Assembly (NCBI GenBank): GCA_002989075.1
Contig: PSQN01000014.1
Span: 1,476,005 to 1,540,004 of the forward strand
DNA: 64,000 bases
Direction: 5' to 3'
From: Arthonia radiata
Lineage: Eukaryota; Ascomycota; Arthoniomycetes; Arthoniales; Arthoniaceae
A model generated the notes under the pieces. It made no database searches. It was not told where the DNA came from and saw only the letters and a list, made by a program, of their open reading frames with translations. Position 1 is the first letter of the stretch. Every line of letters starts with the position of its first letter. A program made the translations under genes and the position numbers. Below are positions 1 through 10,833 of this stretch, piece after piece.

Positions 1-2
1 TG

Positions 3-770
3 GATCCGACAAACCGCGGCATCAACTCGAAAATCTACCAGAACCGAGCTATGTGCCATTCGAAGATACGGGATTACAACGCAGCCATTGCCGATTGCGA
101 CAAGGCGCTGCAGCTGGACCCGTCCTACTCAAAGGCTAAGAAGACGAGGGCGAAGGCACTGGGCGAGAACGGTGATTGGCAAGCAGCGGTGAACGACCTC
201 AAGGGCATTGCAGAGTCCAACCCGGAGGAGCCTGGCATTGTCAAGGAGATTCGGAACGCCGAGCTGGAACTGAAGAAGTCGAAGCGGAAGGACTACTACA
301 AGATCTTAGGCGTGGACAAAGACGCGAGTGACCCGGAGATCAAGAAAGCATATCGAAAACTAGCTGTGCAGACACATCCGGACAAGAATCCGGATGATCA
401 GCAAGCGGAGGCCAAGTTCAAGGACGTGGGTGAGGCCTACGAGATTCTCAGCGATCCGGAGAAGAAGCAGAGGTACGACAGCGGAGTGGACCTGCAAGAC
501 CCATCAGAAATGTTTGGTGGTGGTGGTGGTATGGGAGGCAGTCCGTTTGGTGGCATGGGTGGGGGCATGGGCGGTGGTGTCCAAATCGACCCTGAGATGC
601 TGTTCAACATGATGGGTGGGGGCATGGGAGGCATGGGAGGAGGCATGGGCGGTGGACGAAGTGGCGGTGGAGGTGGTCCCGCGTTCACCTTCTCGACTGG
701 TGGTGGAGGCGGCAATCCGTTTGGTGGTGGCGGGCGTAGCAGAGGTGCTCCGGGAGGGTTCTCCTTCTGA
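3..770 (+). CDS. TPR-DnaJ co-chaperone, C-terminal part (5' end outside window)
   Basis: The frame is open from the first bases of the window, so the start and most TPR repeats lie upstream; an ATG at 51 is internal. The visible part begins with the end of a TPR array (helical repeats around 3-230), then a linker, then a J domain at about 288-480 with the HPD tripeptide in '[10 protein letters not shown]', which stimulates Hsp70 ATPase. A Gly/Met-rich tail (about 510-765) with repeated GGMGGG units ends at TGA 768-770. The order TPR then C-terminal J domain is that of the DNAJC7 (TPR2) family, cytosolic adaptors between Hsp70 and Hsp90. Family assignment is strong; the substrate is unknown. 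The Gly/Met tail resembles the G/F region of other J proteins but sits at the very end. Confidence 0.9.
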   Translation, partial: DPTNRGINSKIYQNRAMCHSKIRDYNAAIADCDKALQLDPSYSKAKKTRAKALGENGDWQAAVNDLKGIAESNPEEPGIVKEIRNAELELKKSKRKDYYKILGVDKDASDPEIKKAYRKLAVQTHPDKNPDDQQAEAKFKDVGEAYEILSDPEKKQRYDSGVDLQDPSEMFGGGGGMGGSPFGGMGGGMGGGVQIDPEMLFNMMGGGMGGMGGGMGGGRSGGGGGPAFTFSTGGGGGNPFGGGGRSRGAPGGFSF

Positions 771-1577
771 GCAATGTGATGGTGAGCATTTGGGTGTATG
801 GCATTGGCGGCGCAGTGTAATAGAAGCGTTGCTCTTGCATCACTATCACCTTGACTTGTCTGCGTAAGGGCAGCGATCATGAATGTCACGCACTTGACAT
901 TTGTTCAGCAGTCCTCATACAGTCCTTGCCTGGTTCGCCCTTGCATTCGAGAAGGCGTAGGACATGCGCCTACAGCTGGCAAGTATCACCAAAGCCTTGC
1001 ACAATCAAGATCACAGATCTTGATACCATGACAGCATGGTACTTCTCGAGGCGCCAGAGTTCAGAGAGTCATTCACAAGGCAACTGCAAAACATGCTGCT
1101 ATTTCACCAGACGAGCAGAACTGAGACACCGCCACAACTCGGAGCATACATTCGGACTCTTAGCGTCAGGCACCTTGCCGTGTTTAGCTCAAGATGCAAC
1201 AAGATCTGTTACCTGATTTGCTGACTCCGGACATGCTAACGCTATGTGTCAAATAGAAGGTTTAGGCTTCCACCATGAAATCCTGCAGGCCCGTCCGGAC
1301 GGCCTCGTATCGACACATCCTCCGTATATGACCGGCAGCCGCAAAGGATGGCTTTGCGGAAAGAATACAAGAAGCTGCAGTCTCGCTTCTTTTGGCGAGT
1401 ACGTCTGAAGCAATAAACTCCAACTCAATATGCAATAGGTATGACCTAAACATCAAGCTCAACGACATTAGACATCGTAAAGACCAGCCCACAGCATCAA
1501 CAGTCTCACAAAGCGCAACTCTTCACGCACCAGCGCCTCCAACCCCCTCACCACCACTCATCCCCACCATTCCCACG
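771..1577. other. Intergenic region, 0.8 kb
   Basis: No gene recognised. It holds the 3' flank of the DnaJ gene and the promoter of the FAD monooxygenase. The reading frame of the monooxygenase stays open upstream to about 1392 without ATG-supported conserved sequence, so that part is treated as leader. Confidence 0.5.
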
Positions 1578-2861
1578 ATGACAAGTCCCCTCCGCATCGC
1601 CATCCTCGGCGGCGGCGTCGCCGGCCCCTCCTGCGCCGCCTTCCTCGCGCTCGCAGGCCACAAGGTAACAATCTTCGAGCGCAGCGCCTCCCCCCGCAAG
1701 ACAGGCCAAGCAATCGACATCCGCGGCCCGGGCGTCGCCACCATCCGCAAGCTCGGCCTCGAGGCCGACATCCGCGCCCGCCACACCACCGAGAAGGGCA
1801 TCCGCAAGGTCAACGCCGCGAACCAAACGATCTTCAACCTGGACGCGACGGGCGATACGGCGAACCAGGCTCTGACGTCGGAGTTTGAGATCTTGAGGTC
1901 CGATCTGGTGAATTTGCTGACGGCTAAGGCGGAGGAAAGGGGCGTGCAGACGGTGTATGGGGAGTTTGTGACGGGGCTGACGCAGGATGGTAAGGGCGTG
2001 GATGTGGAGTTTGCGAATGGGAGGGAGGGCGAGCGATTTGATGCGGTGGTGGCGGCGGATGGGGCATTCAGTCGTACGCGCTCACTGCTAACAGGCAGGC
2101 CTGCGCGCGAGGACCTTTATCGACCGTGCGAACAGTACTGCGCATACTTCACCATTCCGCGCGTGGCGTCTGACCCTGAGGTGATCGCCCGCGGCTGCAC
2201 CTTCAGTAAGGGGCGCACGATCTTTCTCCGGCCGACCGGCAACAAAGACCACATTGGCGCGATCATGCTTCAGATCGCGCCTCAGACGAGAAAGTTCGCG
2301 GAAGTGGTTGACCAGGGCGCGGACGCGCAGAAGGCGCTGATAGCGGAGTGGTTCGCGGATGCCGGATGGGAGACGGACCGCGTGGTGGAAGCGATGCATG
2401 CGGCGGACGACTTTTACTTCCAGGCTACGGACCAGGTGCGCGTTGGCAAGCTCGCGTATCAGCGTGCTGCACTCCTTGGGGATGCGGGATACGCCGTCAT
2501 GGGCATGGGCACCAGCGCCGCGATGTACGGTGGTTACGTCCTCGCGGGCGAGATCGCGAAGACGCCTGATGATGTGCCGGCGGCGCTGCAGCGGTATGAG
2601 GGCGTGATGCGGCCGTTCGTGGACAAGATTCAGAACCAACCGATCATTGAGTACGCGCCGAAGCTGATCAACCCGCAGACGCAGTGGGGTGTTTGGCTGC
2701 TGGACACCATTTTATATGGTATGGATAGGCTGCAGGTGATTAAGCTGGGGATGTGGGTGGGTTCGAAGATGGGTGGGGAGGACGAGAGTATAGCGGAGTA
2801 TGAGTTTGGGACAGGGGAGGTGAATGGGTATGCGCATGGGTTGGTGAATGGAAAGTTGTGA
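1578..2861 (+). CDS. FAD-dependent monooxygenase (PHBH/UbiH type)
   Basis: Single exon, 427 aa. The start is ATG 1578, which puts the dinucleotide-binding motif GGGVAG at residue 10; the longer frame from 1392 adds only low-complexity sequence. The three FAD signatures of class A flavoprotein monooxygenases are visible: GxGxxG near the N terminus, the 'DAVVAADG' segment that contacts FAD/NAD(P)H around residue 160, and 'LLGDAGYAVMGMGTSAAM' around residue 300 that binds the ribityl phosphate. Enzymes of this family hydroxylate aromatic or polyketide substrates with NAD(P)H and O2; fungal members often belong to secondary or xenobiotic metabolism. No neighbouring biosynthetic genes support a cluster, so the substrate is open. 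The 5' third is C-rich and the 3' third G-rich on the coding strand. Confidence 0.9.
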   Translation: MTSPLRIAILGGGVAGPSCAAFLALAGHKVTIFERSASPRKTGQAIDIRGPGVATIRKLGLEADIRARHTTEKGIRKVNAANQTIFNLDATGDTANQALTSEFEILRSDLVNLLTAKAEERGVQTVYGEFVTGLTQDGKGVDVEFANGREGERFDAVVAADGAFSRTRSLLTGRPAREDLYRPCEQYCAYFTIPRVASDPEVIARGCTFSKGRTIFLRPTGNKDHIGAIMLQIAPQTRKFAEVVDQGADAQKALIAEWFADAGWETDRVVEAMHAADDFYFQATDQVRVGKLAYQRAALLGDAGYAVMGMGTSAAMYGGYVLAGEIAKTPDDVPAALQRYEGVMRPFVDKIQNQPIIEYAPKLINPQTQWGVWLLDTILYGMDRLQVIKLGMWVGSKMGGEDESIAEYEFGTGEVNGYAHGLVNGKL

Positions 2862-4223
2862 TTGAGTGGAGTTTCCGTGCGATACCCTGGAGGTGATCTT
2901 CTGCGTTTAGCTTGTTGTCGCAATGCGGATGGCACTCTACTCAGGAATAACAATATGAGATGGCCGCGCCTCGAACCGGACTGATCATTCTAAGCCCAAA
3001 TCTCCGGTCTGACACCTCTCTTAGCAAGGCCAGGCTTCCTGTCCGATTGACCTATAAGTGCCTTTCCATGGGCTTCATACTATAGTGCAGGTCAGTACAG
3101 CTTGCCGGCGAGCGGTATCGCGACTCCTCGCCCAACGATGTCCCATCTCCATACTGGCCGAGCAGAAACAAGAGCAGGCGGTCGTGAACTTTGACCAGTC
3201 CTCAGTACCCGGCGTACTATCCTGACAAGTACAACACTGTACCAGCGAAAGTTGTCAGCCGCACATGCATGTGTCTTACCAGCGGCGCTTATTATATTCG
3301 CGCATTGCAGCAGCGTTGAGAGCATACGGACTTGGTATCATCAATTAGAAAAAAGGCTTTCATCCTCAAAAGCGACGGCGTTATGAAAATGGCAGCAACG
3401 ATATTCATCTTCGTGTGGTTTGGTGCTCGGAATAATATCGAGCTTCTGCAGCTGTCTTTCTGGCCGCGTTCATGGCAAAAATGCCTCTCAAATCGCGCCA
3501 TTGAGGGTTGATCGATCGCAGTCGAGCACGAGATGGTCAAGGCACGTGCTGCATGATTGTCGGCCGGACAAGACTGGAGCAAGAAGCCACACAAGCGTGG
3601 GACTTAGCTGTGACTCTCTGGCCATGGCGCCGTCTGTTGCGTAGAGGCATCTGCTTTGAACCCAATGGCGGTGAGATCACACTGAAGCAGAGACCATACA
3701 TTCGTACTCTGCAGATTGCAATTGCGGAGGCATGAACATGGGACCTGATGTTTCGAAATCCGCAGGATCTTGACTCTTCGAAAGTGCTCGCGCAAAGCAG
3801 TGAGGTCGATCACTTCCGAGACGTTGATGAAAGGGTTGTGTCGGGTCACATACATACATGTGAAAGAACGCTCCCAGTGGCCGGGTATCGAGTCAGCAGG
3901 CTTCGTGTTAGTGCTGTTGGCGTAGCTAAGTGTTTTTAGGGTACGTGCTCAAAAACCTAGAATCAAGATTGATGAGCCGCAGAGCAATAATGATTTGTGA
4001 GAGGAATTCCTTGGGTGGAGGCTGTTCTGGCTAGCTTACAAGGGGCCTGTCCAGTCACAGGCTACCTATTCCTGTCAATGGCTGCTTGAGTACTCACCAC
4101 TTACTGTAGCACGTGCAGGCAACCAAGGCTGGATCCCTGTCAGGACCGGTTGCCGGATCTTGGCTCGCTCTTTGGAGGGGTCGATAGCGGCGCCTAAGCT
4201 CTCCACCCGGGGTGTGTGATGGT

Positions 4224-4556
4224 CGGCTGGATGGGGCCAAAAGCTCGGCTGGAGTCCAAAAACCCCAATTCGTCACTGAGACTCTAAACGAGGTTTACCC
4301 GACTTACCCCGTGCCCGCAAACACACTGCGTAACCCCTTCCCCCAGAGGACTAGCATAACTTGTAAAAACGTAGGTCGACGCGAACCTGGGAGGGGCCCA
4401 TATAGAGGGTCTCTCTGGAGCGCAGCGAAGGAAGGGGGTGCCTCATGGGAGGACCCAGGTGACCGGAGACAGGGGGGTGGGGAATATTTGTGTATGCGTT
4501 GTATTCTGTGTGTGAATACTCCTAATCCAGATCATCTTTTGGCCCCATCCAGCCGA
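4224..4556. repeat. Inverted repeat pair enclosing 293 bp (possible MITE)
   Basis: Bases 4224-4243 (cggctggatggggccaaaag) recur exactly as the reverse complement at 4537-4556. Further partial copies of the motif tcggctgga lie just inside the left arm (about 4246) and outside the right arm (about 4568, inverted). Multiple subterminal copies of one motif around a small non-coding core are typical of miniature inverted-repeat elements, but no clear target-site duplication was found and no transposase is present. Confidence 0.45.
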
Positions 4557-4677
4557 GGTTTGCCAAGCATCCAGCCGACGTGTATACTCCCACCCGGGCG
4601 TACGACGGTGCCTCGTGGCCCGTGCGCTTCGTTTCGCGGACCAACTGTCAGCTGTTAGGCAGAAGGCGAGACGTGGT

Positions 4678-4734
4678 GCAGCGCCCACAATTATTACACC
4701 TTGCAGAGACAGATGCGTGAACACGTGACTTGAC
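4678..4734. repeat. Diverged dispersed repeat, copy A
   Basis: Aligns without gaps over 57 bp to 5347-5403 (about 40 of 57 identical by eye), with identical ends: gcagcgccc at the left and cacgtgacttgac at the right. Confidence 0.4.
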
Positions 4735-5346
4735 ATCCCCTGGCCAATTCTGCCTGACCGATCTCGTCACCTAGCCAGTGTTTGCACAATGCAGCCAGGT
4801 ATTTACGTAACAAGATGCTGGCACATACTGGCTGACACTTCATGCTACGACCCTCACCACTTTGAAGAAGGCGACGATATGGACGCGTGACGTGCCCCAT
4901 AGATCTTGGCTCCGTTTGAGGGCCCTTCGGATTAAATATTTGAGAAAATGTGAGCACGAGCTCCTCCGTACGCACTTCGTAATGGGTGACAAATCCAGGT
5001 GCAAGTACGCTTCCTTGGGTGAACAAGATGTATGGAATCGGTTGCCTCGTGTGTACAGTGGTGCTCACTGAAATGGAAATGTGCACCCCGGTTCTGCGTT
5101 ATGCTATTGGTACTCAGCACATGCACCGTTGACGAACCATTGCAGGTTAATGCAGCACTAGACATGGGGGGGCTCATTTCAAAAATCACCACTGTATCTC
5201 AGGACCCAATAAGGGTGTAGTCTCTTCAGTCTTAGCGCCAGAATAGGTAAGCTCGTGACCTCTGCCGTCTTCATGTTACATCGGACGGCCCGGGGGGCAA
5301 GGCATATTTGATGCAGCATGAAATGCAGCGTAAGCCTCAGCTCGAA

Positions 5347-5403
5347 GCAGCGCCCGCGCTTTTTTCACGGTGCAGAGGCGGGGCTCGCACCACGTGACTT
5401 GAC
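5347..5403. repeat. Diverged dispersed repeat, copy B
   Basis: Second copy, 669 bp downstream of copy A and in the same orientation. A shorter CACGTGACT occurrence at about 5572 is not part of the alignment. Confidence 0.4.
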
Positions 5404-5975
5404 GTCTTTCGGTCACATTAATCTGGCAGTCTCGAAAGCTGTCGATAGTGAACAGCGTGGATCAGAGCTCGTTTGATTCAATCTCCTGATTACTGGACTT
5501 AACCTCGCCTGGGTCTTTGACAGGTTTTCGGGTCAGGCAACCACGGTGGTACGCCGCGGACGAAGTAAAATCACGTGACTCGGCGGCAGGAGTGATGTGC
5601 GCATCAATTATGGAATAGAAACATTCATACAATCACTCAATTTTCCGGCCGGCTCATAAGTTCTTGACTCTCGAAGCTTCAGCGTGGGCAACCCAAATAT
5701 CGCAATGTAATATGTGGATGAAGCAAGGCGGTCAGAGTTGCTCCGTGCCCAAAACCCTGTCTTTCCGTTTATGTTTATCATCAAGCTCATGCAAGCTGTA
5801 CCTTGCGGAGACTACACCCAAAGACCGGTTACTGGCGCGCAGGCTGCGTGAAGATCTTTCGTTTCCGTCTGCTGCCTTGCTGTGCATAAATCCTTCCCTA
5901 ACATTCCAAGAAGCGTATGAAAGCATATCTTGGCTTCGTCCAATATCACAGGCATGGACCGACTTCAATCCGATA

Positions 5976-8900
5976 CTATCCTCCCGTAGAGTCCTTTTTG
6001 TGGCGTTTGCTGTTCCTGATGAAGCGCTTACGAGGAAGCTCAAGTGAAAATAACTCACTGTCGTGTAAAGGTCTTGCCTTTCGTTTTCCTTTCGCATGCG
6101 ATCGCAAGTGGAAATCTGTGGGTGGTATTACCGATCGATGTGGGGTTTGCTCAGCAACACGGTGGTGAGACTGAGGAGACACTGAGCCAGACCCTACTAC
6201 CTCTGATCGCCGTGAGTGTTCTTGATCGCTTTCGAAGCCCCCGGAAGCGAGTTCACGTCGAGGGGATGATACCGCGGATTTTACACTATCTTCCTTCTTG
6301 TCAGCATGAGAGGGGTTTGCTTCCTCAACCTCTTCTCTAATATGTGTCGCGTCCGCATCCGCTATGATCTCCGTGGGCTCGGGCTCAAGTATGAGCTTCA
6401 AACAAACTTCTCTCCCGTCGGGCTCTTGCCAGTGTTTAAGCAGCTCCCTGGCGGAGTTGAAGTGGAATCCGCAGCCCCATTTACCCTTACCATGCTGAAC
6501 GCTCCACAACGGTCCCTGGCAAGTGTATGCATTAGACTGGCCACGAGCGCGAGAGAGCAGGGGCGAGATACATGAATCTGATCCATCGGTCTTCGAAGAG
6601 CGGGTGAAATGCGCCGACCATCTGTAAGCGCGGTCGAAGCGAAGTCCACAGCCCCAAGTCTCACTATTGAAACGATGCCCACGTCGCCATGCTTCTTCAT
6701 CAAATGGTTCTCCATATATCCCCCGGCATACGTAAGGCTTCTGCCCCTTGTGGATGTTCGCGTCGTGTCGTTTCAGATCACCAGACTTTGCGAACGAGAT
6801 GCCGCAGGAGTGACATTGATACCGCCTCTCGCCTGCGTGCTTGGACGCAACGTGCACTCGCAGACTATGATTCCTCGTGAAGGTTTGCAGGCAGTGTGCA
6901 CAAACATGTTTGGTGGGAGCCTTTGAAGCAGCCATCGCTTCTGGCTCTTCATCGTCTTGCTGTCCGGAAAGATCGAAATCCTCCCGCGAAGGGAAAGCGT
7001 CTTCTAACCAAGGCTCGTTGTGCATAGCGCTGAGGTGGTTGCGTAGCTCGCGTTTGGACTTAAAGCCGTCGTCCGCCCTAAAACAGGTTGCGAACGTGCA
7101 CCGGAATGGCTTCTCGTGCTTGGCGAGGTGGGCATCCCTGGCGGCCGCGCTCGCAAACCCTTCGGAGAAGAATATGCAGCTCATTCGGGGACACTTGAAA
7201 ATGGTGGTGCCATAGTAGCAACAAAGTTTATCGCCTGTGGTGCCTCTCAAGCTTTCGATAGTCGCATGCACATTTTTCAGCTTTTGTGGTAAGCATAGGA
7301 CCTCATTTGTGGCGCTGCCCGGGCCGTTTGAGTGCAACTGTCTTGCAGTCGCACTCATAGCCATCTGAATGTCTTTCAACCTAGGCCATGATGCAGACAG
7401 AGTATGCGATAAACGTTGAAAACTCTCCTCAATGACAACTGGGTTGTGTGGAGATGAGAAGTTATGCTCAAGAAAGGCCACTAACAGTTTGCTCAAAGCG
7501 TCGACTTCTGGATGTTCGGCCCAGAGCTGCAGACATTCGCCGACGTGACTAGCCCAGAATGCGACCGCGTACGTCGCAAAGCTGTAACACCCAGACCAAA
7601 TATGCTTTCGAATCTTAGACTCGTCCATCGTCAAGGCATCGTCGAACCCCTGACCCGTCAGTAAAGCTACGCAAGTCTGTGCGAGGTTTAGATGCTGACT
7701 GTCAAGTTTGACTTTGGGTTCTCTTGCAATATAAGATCGTGCTGTCTGATGCACGAAATGAATGTCGCCGTTGGCTCTCTCCTCGATGAATGAGCTACAG
7801 TATTCTTTGATCGTGCCGCGTAGTCCGTGCATTCTTAAATCAGCATGGCGTGTTTCAATGACAGTTGCAAGGGCGCCTCGGACTTCCCGCCACTTGAGCG
7901 GCCGTCGAGCAGTAGCAACAATGCCAAGCACCTTCAGCAGCCGCTCATTGTGCTCAGAATCTCCGTCGATGATGATGCGACGCATGATTCGGTCGTAAGC
8001 TCCGTCGATACCTTTACCGCTTCGGTCAGCTTGCTATCAAATACATCGGACGGCACGCTGGCAGCAGATTGCATGATCAACTCACAGCATAGAAGGACTT
8101 GAAACATACCTCTAGGTAACGGATTGTTGACTTCTGCTTGCAAGCGCTCCAAGTCTGGCTGTCTTTCCAAATTGTGCAACACAAGCTTTGTGTATAGAAA
8201 CATTCCTTCAGAGTGCTCTGTCAGACGCTCTAGAAGCTCGTTCGCGGTGTCGTTGTCAAGCTCGAATCGATCCTGAACGGCTGTGATTTGTCTCGCAACG
8301 AAGAGCCTAATGTCTGCCTCAATGTCAGACTCGGCGACGACCAGTCTCGGATGTTTGAAAAACACGCGACCACAGACACCATCGTGTTGGCTCACAAACA
8401 AGCATCTGACTGGACTCGCCGTGCTAGCGCCCTCGGTTTGACAAAGAGTTCGAAAGAATTCCTCGATCTTCCGAGGCTCATTGATATCCTCGTCCTCGTT
8501 GACTCTGCACTCGTCGATGCCATCGACCACCACGTAGACAGTAGTAAAGCTGCTCAGAACTGTCGCTAGTATGTCTTTGCATAGCTTGTCGTTCGTGAAC
8601 AACGTAGAAAGTCCACACCACGAAGCCTGCTCGTACAGCCATTCTAGTAAGCTATCATCATTGCGAACCAGTTGCCAGATGAGTGAGCGAGCCATCGCGA
8701 AGAAGTCGTCCCGTGTCGAAGTGCCGTACTTGCAATAGTAACGGGCTGTCTGCATACCAGCCATGGACTGGCATTGCTGTTCGCAATAATCACTGATCAA
8801 CGAAGCCAACACGGTCTTTCCTGTTCCAGGCTTGCCAGTCATCCACAGGAGAGCTTTATGATTCTGTTGAGCGTCTACCCAATCTTGAAACTCCGTTTTC

Positions 8901-9796
8901 TGTAGAATCCATGAGCCACTTGATGGTATCGTCTCCCGTTTCTGAGAATAGCCGGCATGGTCCTGATCTTGATCGCCCTGTCTGTCTGCAATGAGCCATC
9001 TCTGCAAAAAGTCGCGGCGCTCGGTTGTTCTTCTTGCGCGCTCGTCTTTCTCTAGTTGGATCTGATGCTCAAAGCGCTTCGCTTCTTCAACTCTCAAAGT
9101 CTTGAAGTCTTGGACGTGTCGCTCAAAGTGGCTCATGTGCTGGAGCAAAGCATGCTGTTCTATGCAGGTCTTGATGCTCTCCAGCTTGGCCATGTAGGGT
9201 TTGAACTGCGTCATAAAGGTGCTCCAAGAAGCATGAAACAACTTCTTCCAAGACCCACTTTGGAAATATCGCACTGCTTTTATATGAAATTCCAAGATGA
9301 CTTCATACACTTCCACAATAGCACCTCTGAAAACGTTGCTATCTTGCGCCAGTTTTTCATAACCTTTGAGCAAGGGCATCACACGTCCAATTTTGTCATA
9401 CGTGTCCAACAAAGCGTCATATGCCTCTACGTGGTTTCTGGAGACCACGAGGAGCAGTTTGACAGGGCCCCAGACAAACCCGAGGTATTTGGTACTGTTG
9501 AGAAAGACGTGCACAACTTCGTCCAGAGCTTCCATGGCCTCAAGGAATTTACTAAGCCTACGCATGTTGCGCAACTTCCTACCGCTATTTTGTGATTGCT
9601 CAATCGAGTTGAGTGATCGTTTGAGTTCGGCAAGAGTGGTAAACTCAAATTCCTGCAGGACGGGTTTGGAAAGTCTGTTCTTGAAATGAGCTTGGAAGTT
9701 GATGATAGCTTGTGCGAACGCTTCCGAGTCTGGATGCTCCAGATTCATTGTCGGACTGCTTCTGGCTTGATTATGAATTGAAGTCATTGGTTTCAC
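5976..9796 (-). CDS. NACHT-domain STAND protein with C-terminal C2H2 zinc fingers
   Basis: Two exons, 9796-8110 and 8011-5976, give 1240 aa. The 98-nt intron (8012-8109) has donor GTATGT, branch GCTGAC and joins as ...LPRG/IDGAYDRIM, a junction typical of fungal NACHT proteins. Residues about 60-220 match the helical N-terminal region (DUF7708-like) that precedes NACHT in many fungal STAND proteins. The NTPase shows Walker A 'GKPGTGKT' near residue 322 and Walker B 'VYVVVDGIDEC' near 430. The C-terminal half has no WD, ankyrin or TPR array; instead it has C2H2 fingers (for example C-x2-C in 'HVCAHCLQTF' and 'YQCHSCGISF', each followed by H-x3-5-H) around residues 850-1000 and a basic, disordered tail. 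NACHT proteins are NLR-like switches in fungal non-self recognition; the fingers suggest binding of nucleic acid or protein. It is divergent from the helicase gene upstream. Confidence 0.85.
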
Positions 9797-10833
9797 ATGG
9801 AGGTGAAGGTTCTTAGCGGCACAGCCTATGATATTAGCAAAATCCTACACGTAGATCGGTAAACAACGGAGCTCAGTGTTTGGTTGTGGCCGGCGGATTG
9901 AACAAGATCTCTCGACACTCAAGAGCTTGGTCGTAATGATGAGGTTCATGGGGCGTACACATGGCGCAACATGCTGGCATAGCTGTGTTGTAAAAGTTCG
10001 CCATCTGGATTGCAGTGCTCGTCACCGCAACATAGCGGTGGCGGGAGACTTCAGACGGTATTTGGCTTGACGACAGGCTTCACGCCAAGTGAAAGCTCTG
10101 CAAGTCGTCCGCATGTCAGGCAACAAGTGACCGCAGCGGGGCAAACAGTTCGCCAGGGCGAGCCACAGGCCTCGATACATGGCTGTAAGGTTCGTGATGG
10201 CGAGCCTCAAACGCAGAAAAGATGTATGTAACTACATGTAACGCAAAACTGTGTGATTGTAGTCGGAGGCCAGGAGAAGCGTGATTCACAGACTGCAATA
10301 GAGTCGGGGGGTTAAAGCCGTTAAGTACGGCGATCAGGGGCGCCACGCTAGGGGTCTCTAGCTGCCGCAAGCCATCGCAATTAGCGCCTACTCTACCACT
10401 CTACTTCGCCTCCCTCCGCGACCTGTTTCACTGTCAAATAGTTCCTTTGATTCTTCCTGACACTCCTTGAAAGAACTTTTCACTAAAATTTGGTCGACCA
10501 CGTCTTCTGCCGGTAGAACAACAGACTTTCCCACATCATCACTAGTCTCATACGTACGAAGCGGACCAATCGTGCTTGCTAGCTTCTCAGAGACAGGAGG
10601 GCTCTCTTGAGACGGCACACGGTCTTGAAGCTTTAATTGTACAAGCTTAGGCGTTTCGCTATGTTGACTGATGCGTATCCAACACCAAAACCAGAAGGTG
10701 GATCCATCAAGAGGAGGCGTCTCTGCAACATTGCGAGGGATGGCCAGCGGCATGGCGGAAAATTAGGGTATGGATCTGGCTCGTTTGACACCCCATGATA
10801 CTGATATTATAGTGCTGCAACAGTGATGAAGTA
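9797..10833. other. Intergenic region between divergent NACHT and helicase genes
   Basis: It carries the promoters of both neighbours. A minus-strand open frame of 121 codons (10388-10753) has an ATG but no recognisable domain; it could be a short hypothetical gene or chance. A missing first exon of the helicase gene may also lie here, because that gene lacks an in-frame ATG at its apparent N terminus. Confidence 0.4.

Larger units (their letters stand above)
2862..5975. other. Gene-poor region, 3.1 kb, with repeat traces
   Basis: Short open frames here show no conserved motif and no coding bias. The region contains a perfect 20-bp inverted repeat (4224-4243 and 4537-4556) and a 57-bp direct repeat pair (4678-4734 and 5347-5403), both listed separately. 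It probably holds transposon or MITE debris plus the 3' flanks of the two neighbours. Confidence 0.5.

Noticed and set aside
437-889. Minus-strand Pro-rich frame of 150 codons
   Set aside because: Mirror of the Gly/Met-rich tail of the DnaJ gene.
2088-2639. Minus-strand frame of 183 codons
   Set aside because: Antisense of the FAD monooxygenase; no independent motif.
2955-3035. tRNA-like B box (minus strand ggttcgagg)
   Set aside because: The T-stem and acceptor stem do not pair.
10388-10753. 121-codon minus-strand gene
   Set aside because: Has an ATG but no motif, and lies in the promoter between two divergent genes; not supported enough to call.
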